A DNA stretch of 64,000 nt from Opitutales bacterium. Lineage in GTDB: Bacteria > Verrucomicrobiota > Verrucomicrobiia > Opitutales > Intestinicryptomonadaceae. A program made the position numbers and the translations under genes. The notes under the pieces were generated by a model. It saw only the letters and a program-made list of their open reading frames with translations. It ran no database searches and was not told the DNA's origin. Positions 60,117 to 64,000 of this stretch are shown here, in pieces (the first letter of the stretch is position 1; every line of letters starts with the position of its first letter). The stretch lies in assembly GCA_015061945.1 (NCBI GenBank), contig SUVP01000003.1:62001-126000 (forward strand), given 5' to 3'.

Positions 60117-61328
60117 TTATTTTTCGATAATATGTTTTGAAATTTCTGTTGCAATTATCTTTGCACCTTCTTCATTCGGATGGATTTTATCGGGGAAGAG
60201 TTTGCCTTTTCCATCAAAAACATCATACAGATTTATTGTTTTCAAACCGTGCTTTTTTGCAACATTTTTAACTTTTGGAATAATGATATTTTTGACTCTG
60301 TCGGCGTCGATATCTCTGCTTTTCAAAAATGCTGGCACTGGTATACAAAGGTAAATTGTCGGATTTGTCGGAAGTGCCTTGAACGAGTCAATAAGATTGC
60401 CCATGTCATTTTCAAACTCGTCAATGTGGACAATATTTTTCTCTTTTGAATCGTTTGTGCCAAGCTTGATTACAACTACATGAGGAGCGAAATTTAGGGC
60501 GTTTTTATATTCTTCTGTTTGAATATATGGTCTATCGCCTTTTGAAAGTGTAGTTCTACCGCTCTTACCAAAATTCTGTACATTGTATTTATCGCCGAGA
60601 ATATTGCCAAGGCGAGTTGGGTAACAATTTGCCATTCTCTTTACTAAACGTGAACCATATGTGATAGAATCGCCCACACATGCAACGCGAATAGCAAGAA
60701 TGTGTTTAGATACCTTTTCGGCAATAATCTTTGCACCTTGTGCATTTGGGTGGATTTTATCAGGGAAGAATTCGCCCTTGCCGTCAAAAATTTCATAGAG
60801 ATTTATCAATTCAACTTTCTGAGCTTTTGCGACATTTTTAACTCTTGGAATTATCGCATATTTGACTCTATCGGCATCAATGCTCTTTCCACTCTGAAAT
60901 GCTGGGACAGGTATGCATAAATATATTCTTGGGTTAGTCGGTAGCTTTTTGAATGATTCGATAATCGTAGTTAAATCTTTTTCAAAATCTTTTTTTACAA
61001 AACGAGCGTTTTTTTCTTTTGAATCATTTGTACCGAGTTTAATCACTACAATGTTGGGATTAAATGCGAGGGCATCGGTATATTGCTTTGTTTTTACATA
61101 TGGAATATCTCCTTTGAAAAGTGTTGTTGCACCATTTAAACCGAAGTTTTTAACGTCGTACTTATCGCCGAGAATTTTTCCGAGCTGTGCAGGGTACGAG
61201 TCTTTCTCGCGGTTTTTAATGTATGCTCCGTAGGTGATAGAATCGCCCACGCAGGCGATACGAATTGCTTGTGCGTGTGATGTACATGCGAACAAGAGTA
61301 AAGTCAAAATAGATAGAATTTTTAACAT
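60117..61328 (-). CDS. Exported tandem SGNH/GDSL hydrolase
   Basis: 403 aa with a signal peptide (MLKILSILTLLLFACTSHA). Two near-copies of one SGNH domain, residues 21-211 and 212-403, each with nucleophile CVGDSITYG (S30, S221), KLGTNDSKEKN and FFPDKIHPN or LFPDKIHPN (catalytic Asp/His). Identity between halves is high along the whole length, pointing to a recent in-frame duplication. SGNH enzymes of this kind deacylate carbohydrates or lipids; the substrate is not readable. The gene lies 6 nt upstream of panB. Confidence 0.88.
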   Translation of the reverse strand: MLKILSILTLLLFACTSHAQAIRIACVGDSITYGAYIKNREKDSYPAQLGKILGDKYDVKNFGLNGATTLFKGDIPYVKTKQYTDALAFNPNIVVIKLGTNDSKEKNARFVKKDFEKDLTTIIESFKKLPTNPRIYLCIPVPAFQSGKSIDADRVKYAIIPRVKNVAKAQKVELINLYEIFDGKGEFFPDKIHPNAQGAKIIAEKVSKHILAIRVACVGDSITYGSRLVKRMANCYPTRLGNILGDKYNVQNFGKSGRTTLSKGDRPYIQTEEYKNALNFAPHVVVIKLGTNDSKEKNIVHIDEFENDMGNLIDSFKALPTNPTIYLCIPVPAFLKSRDIDADRVKNIIIPKVKNVAKKHGLKTINLYDVFDGKGKLFPDKIHPNEEGAKIIATEISKHIIEK

Positions 61329-61344
61329 TTTTGTATCTTATAAT

Positions 61345-64000
61345 TTATTGTTTTTTGAAGAAATTTAATTTGTCGAGAGCATTGCCGATTACACGTTTTG
61401 TCGAAGTGAGAACATCGATAAGATTGTTTGATGGCTTGGAAACTGTCCCTTGAATGTAGAAAGTTGGACCTTCGTAAAACTCGCTATTTTCGGTTTTTGT
61501 TTTTGCGTAGCCGATTTGTTCGAGCAACGTTTTTGTCGAACCTTTAGCGTATATGACAACTGGGATATTCATTTTTTGGTCGCCGAAAGATTGAGCGTTA
61601 GGATCGAAGAAAATCTTGCCCGACTTTGAGCTTAAGATTAGCGAGTTTGTTTTTATTTCTACATTGTCTATGTTATAATTGTAGTCTGGCGAATTTCTCG
61701 AAAGTTTAATTTGTGCTGTTTGGAAATCTGTTTTTGAAAATAATGAAATCAACTCTCCTATTCCGTCGAGTTCTTTAACTTTGTTGTTGAGCAAACGTCC
61801 TGTCAATTTGAATACCCCACCGACGATTGATGTACTTCTGCCAGCAATACTATTTTTATCGAGCAGTCTTAAAATGCCCGCACTTTGTGAATTTATGAGA
61901 GCTTCGCCACACAAATATTTAAGGAGGTGGTCAGTGTTGTTCCCAGCACCTTCTACTTTGAGTGTTGCATCGAATATGCCCGAAAGCATTGGGTTTTCCT
62001 TATCGGCAAAGATTTGCGATGCGTCTAATCCTTTTAGACTAAATGAAGAAGTGTCGAATTTATATGGAATATTTCTTGCAGAATCGAATGTGATTTTTGC
62101 AGAGCCGTCCAATTTTGCACTCAAAACATTTCCACTAATATGTTGCAAATTAAGTTCAGTTGATGTCGACGATAGCTTTGTGCTGAAGTCTTCAAGCATT
62201 GTTGAATTTTTTGAAGTCAACTTTTTTATCTGTGCTTCGAGTGCTATATTTTTGCCGATGTCCCAAAAGGCTTTTGTATCTTTTTTTGCAATGGAATCTT
62301 CTTTTTGCAAAACATCGAGAGTCGGTTTTACTATGCGTTGCGATTTTCCTTTCTCACTTTTTAGCGATTCTTGGTCGATGTATGTTGGGTTGGAGAATGC
62401 ACCTGCAAGTGTCATTATATCTTCGAGAACGAGCGACTTTGATGTTAATTTTAATTCTAATTTTTCTACGTTGTCAAAGTTGATTGTTGCATTTGATTCT
62501 CCACGAGTAGATTTGATATCGAGATTAGCAAAGAGTGATTTTAAATCTGATTTTACTTCAGCTTTGAGCGTGTCTATAACATCGCTTGAAGTTCGAGTTA
62601 GCAGTGAATTGATTGCGATATTTGCTTGTGCATTTTTGCCGTCAAACGTTGCCGATATGTCCGCACTACCACGCGAAATGTTAGAAAATTTAAGGAGTGC
62701 TGGCTGATTGAAAATTTGTGGCAACGACGTAGCAATGTTTGCCTGTGCCGAAATTATCGACTTATTAACAAGGTTGTATTCTGCAGTTGCGTTGCCAGTA
62801 CAGAATGAATTTGTACCAGTTCCCAAAATGATTTTTGTCAAATCAACGGATACTTTTTCTGTATTATATTGTGCCTTTGCGTTTGCCGATATTGTGAGGT
62901 TTTGCACTAGATATTTTCCGTCTTTTTTATATGACATCGAATACGTCGAAGCCGATATATCGGCAGAAAAATCTTTTTGATTTTCGCTCGAGACCGAGAT
63001 GGATAGAGCAGTTTTTTCAGCATCGAGTTCAGGTACGAATGGTTTTATCAATGCGAATGGGAAAGACGGTGCGTTGATTGACAAAATTTTGTTTGATGTT
63101 GTGATGATTTTTGCGTCCGACAAATTATATGTTATGGGCGAATCGAGTGTGATATTTGTGGCGTTTTTACCGTCTTTATCGGTAATAGAAGCCTTGAGTT
63201 CTTTTACGAGAATTGAGTTGCTTGCGTACTTTAATTCTGAGTTTAAATTGATACCAAGCCCGAGCGATTCTATCGAAGAAAGCGAGTGTACACGCGATAT
63301 GATTGGGTTCAAATTGCCTTTCCCGATAAACTTAATATCGGCGATGTTTTCAGCGTAATTTATTTGCGATTCTATTGTGAGTTTACTTGTTTGCGAATCG
63401 ACCACATCTATTGAAATTTTCGCATTTGTAGCCTTGCCAACTTGTGCGTTTACATTTGTCAAAATGTTGATGTTTTTGACGAGCGGTTCGCCCGCTTTTG
63501 AGATTGTCGCATTGGTTAATGATATTGGCGAGGTCGTGAAAATCTCGAACATTTCATTTCTCTTGCGAGCCGACATTTTCGTACAAATGTTGTCGGAAGT
63601 AATTTTAAAGTCGGGTGCAAAAGCTTCTACAATTCTTGTCGGGATAGACATCGTTATTGCGAGTTCTGCGTTTTCAAGTTCTCGTGAATTGTTGGCTACA
63701 AAAGGTTTTGCTGAGATGTTTACAATAGGCGTTCCGCTTTCGGATAAGTTTGCATCGAACGATGATACTTCAATTTTCTCGCCAGTTTTTTTTGCATTTA
63801 TTTTTACATCTACTGCACATTCTCCGATTGGTTTAAGGGAAGGTGAAAGCTTTTCGAGAGCCGAAATTTTCGAGTCTCCCACAAAATTTATTGAGACATT
63901 TTGCAAGTCGATTGATGCTTTTACATCTGCGTAAAGTGCCGTTGAAAATGTCGGCAAGGCGATTGTGTTTGGCAAAAATTTTTGAACCAAATTATCGGTT
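61345..64000 (-). CDS. AsmA-like large envelope protein (partial, 5' end outside window)
   Basis: The reading frame is open to the window edge; at least 885 codons are present and the start lies outside. A repetitive beta-strand-rich body (many xSxxLxxxAxIxxx units) ends in a segment typical of AsmA-like C-terminal domains: ALINSQSAGILRLLDKNSIAGRS, GGVFKLTGRLLNN, NYNIDNVEIKTNSLILSSKSGKIFFDP, VVIYAKGSTKTLLEQIG. AsmA/TamB relatives bridge the periplasm and are linked to lipid transport to the outer membrane. The terminal KPSNNLIDVLTSTKRVIGNALDKLNFF may be amphipathic. First gene seen of the SGNH-panB-SET operon. Confidence 0.72.
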   Translation of the reverse strand, partial: TDNLVQKFLPNTIALPTFSTALYADVKASIDLQNVSINFVGDSKISALEKLSPSLKPIGECAVDVKINAKKTGEKIEVSSFDANLSESGTPIVNISAKPFVANNSRELENAELAITMSIPTRIVEAFAPDFKITSDNICTKMSARKRNEMFEIFTTSPISLTNATISKAGEPLVKNINILTNVNAQVGKATNAKISIDVVDSQTSKLTIESQINYAENIADIKFIGKGNLNPIISRVHSLSSIESLGLGINLNSELKYASNSILVKELKASITDKDGKNATNITLDSPITYNLSDAKIITTSNKILSINAPSFPFALIKPFVPELDAEKTALSISVSSENQKDFSADISASTYSMSYKKDGKYLVQNLTISANAKAQYNTEKVSVDLTKIILGTGTNSFCTGNATAEYNLVNKSIISAQANIATSLPQIFNQPALLKFSNISRGSADISATFDGKNAQANIAINSLLTRTSSDVIDTLKAEVKSDLKSLFANLDIKSTRGESNATINFDNVEKLELKLTSKSLVLEDIMTLAGAFSNPTYIDQESLKSEKGKSQRIVKPTLDVLQKEDSIAKKDTKAFWDIGKNIALEAQIKKLTSKNSTMLEDFSTKLSSTSTELNLQHISGNVLSAKLDGSAKITFDSARNIPYKFDTSSFSLKGLDASQIFADKENPMLSGIFDATLKVEGAGNNTDHLLKYLCGEALINSQSAGILRLLDKNSIAGRSTSIVGGVFKLTGRLLNNKVKELDGIGELISLFSKTDFQTAQIKLSRNSPDYNYNIDNVEIKTNSLILSSKSGKIFFDPNAQSFGDQKMNIPVVIYAKGSTKTLLEQIGYAKTKTENSEFYEGPTFYIQGTVSKPSNNLIDVLTSTKRVIGNALDKLNFFKKQ

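Noticed and set aside
1-64000. CRISPR array or insertion sequence
   Set aside because: No regularly spaced direct repeats with spacers and no transposase-like reading frame were seen.

Overview
The window is AT-rich bacterial chromosome and most likely comes from the PVC superphylum, Verrucomicrobiota or a close relative. Four things support this by protein reading: a planctomycete/verrucomicrobial-type bacterial microcompartment (BMC) operon, an exosortase with a PEP-CTERM substrate, secreted glycosidases (GH127, GH51, GH123), and a complete but divergent dcw cell-wall/division cluster with an mDAP-type MurE. No species can be named from sequence alone.

Layout. 1-650: a tRNA-Arg(CCT) and a Cys-rich orphan. 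700-8220 (+): a BMC operon in the order PduL, two BMC-H, acetate-kinase homologue, BMC-H, BMC-P, CoA-acylating aldehyde dehydrogenase, two BMC-P, class II aldolase, lactate/malate-type dehydrogenase. It carries two near-identical palindromes, one upstream of pduL and one just upstream of pduP. By analogy with known PVM microcompartments it should cleave fuculose/rhamnulose phosphate and process lactaldehyde. 8239-16673 (-): three secreted glycosidases. 16759-20270: a GT2 glycosyltransferase and an isolated phage-tail-fibre-like gene with a small partner. 20322-29039: flavoprotein, exosortase, PEP carboxykinase, trpB, hydrolase, acyltransferase fusion, purT. 29092-47630 (-): the dcw cluster mraZ-rsmH-ftsL-ftsI-murE-murF-mraY-murD-LysM-ftsW-murG-murC-ddl-ftsQ-ftsA-ftsZ, with most junctions overlapping or 1-4 nt apart. 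47820-58796: porin, lipocalin, SDR epimerase, Tpx, PEP-CTERM protein, UmuDC-type pair, GDPD, AspT/YidE-type transporter, MntP, aldose epimerase, Dtd. 58835-64000 (-): an apparent operon AsmA-like (cut by the window edge), tandem SGNH hydrolase, panB and a SET-domain protein. No intergenic stretch exceeds 300 bases.

Most interesting signals. (1) A classical-looking transcription attenuator before trpB: leader peptide MKNWWHSIKVA with tandem Trp codons, and mutually exclusive antiterminator and terminator stems. (2) The paired palindromic operators of the BMC operon. (3) A BMC acetate-kinase homologue with two altered active-site positions. (4) An FtsZ lacking the second T7-loop acid. (5) A 10-nt-period MraZ operator. 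(6) Several promoters whose predicted start sites fall almost on the start codon, suggesting leaderless or very short-leader mRNAs. (7) Unusual fusions and tails: LpxL-like acyltransferase plus half a GT9, an acidic tail on MurF, a duplicated SGNH hydrolase. All family calls are by eye; no database search was run.
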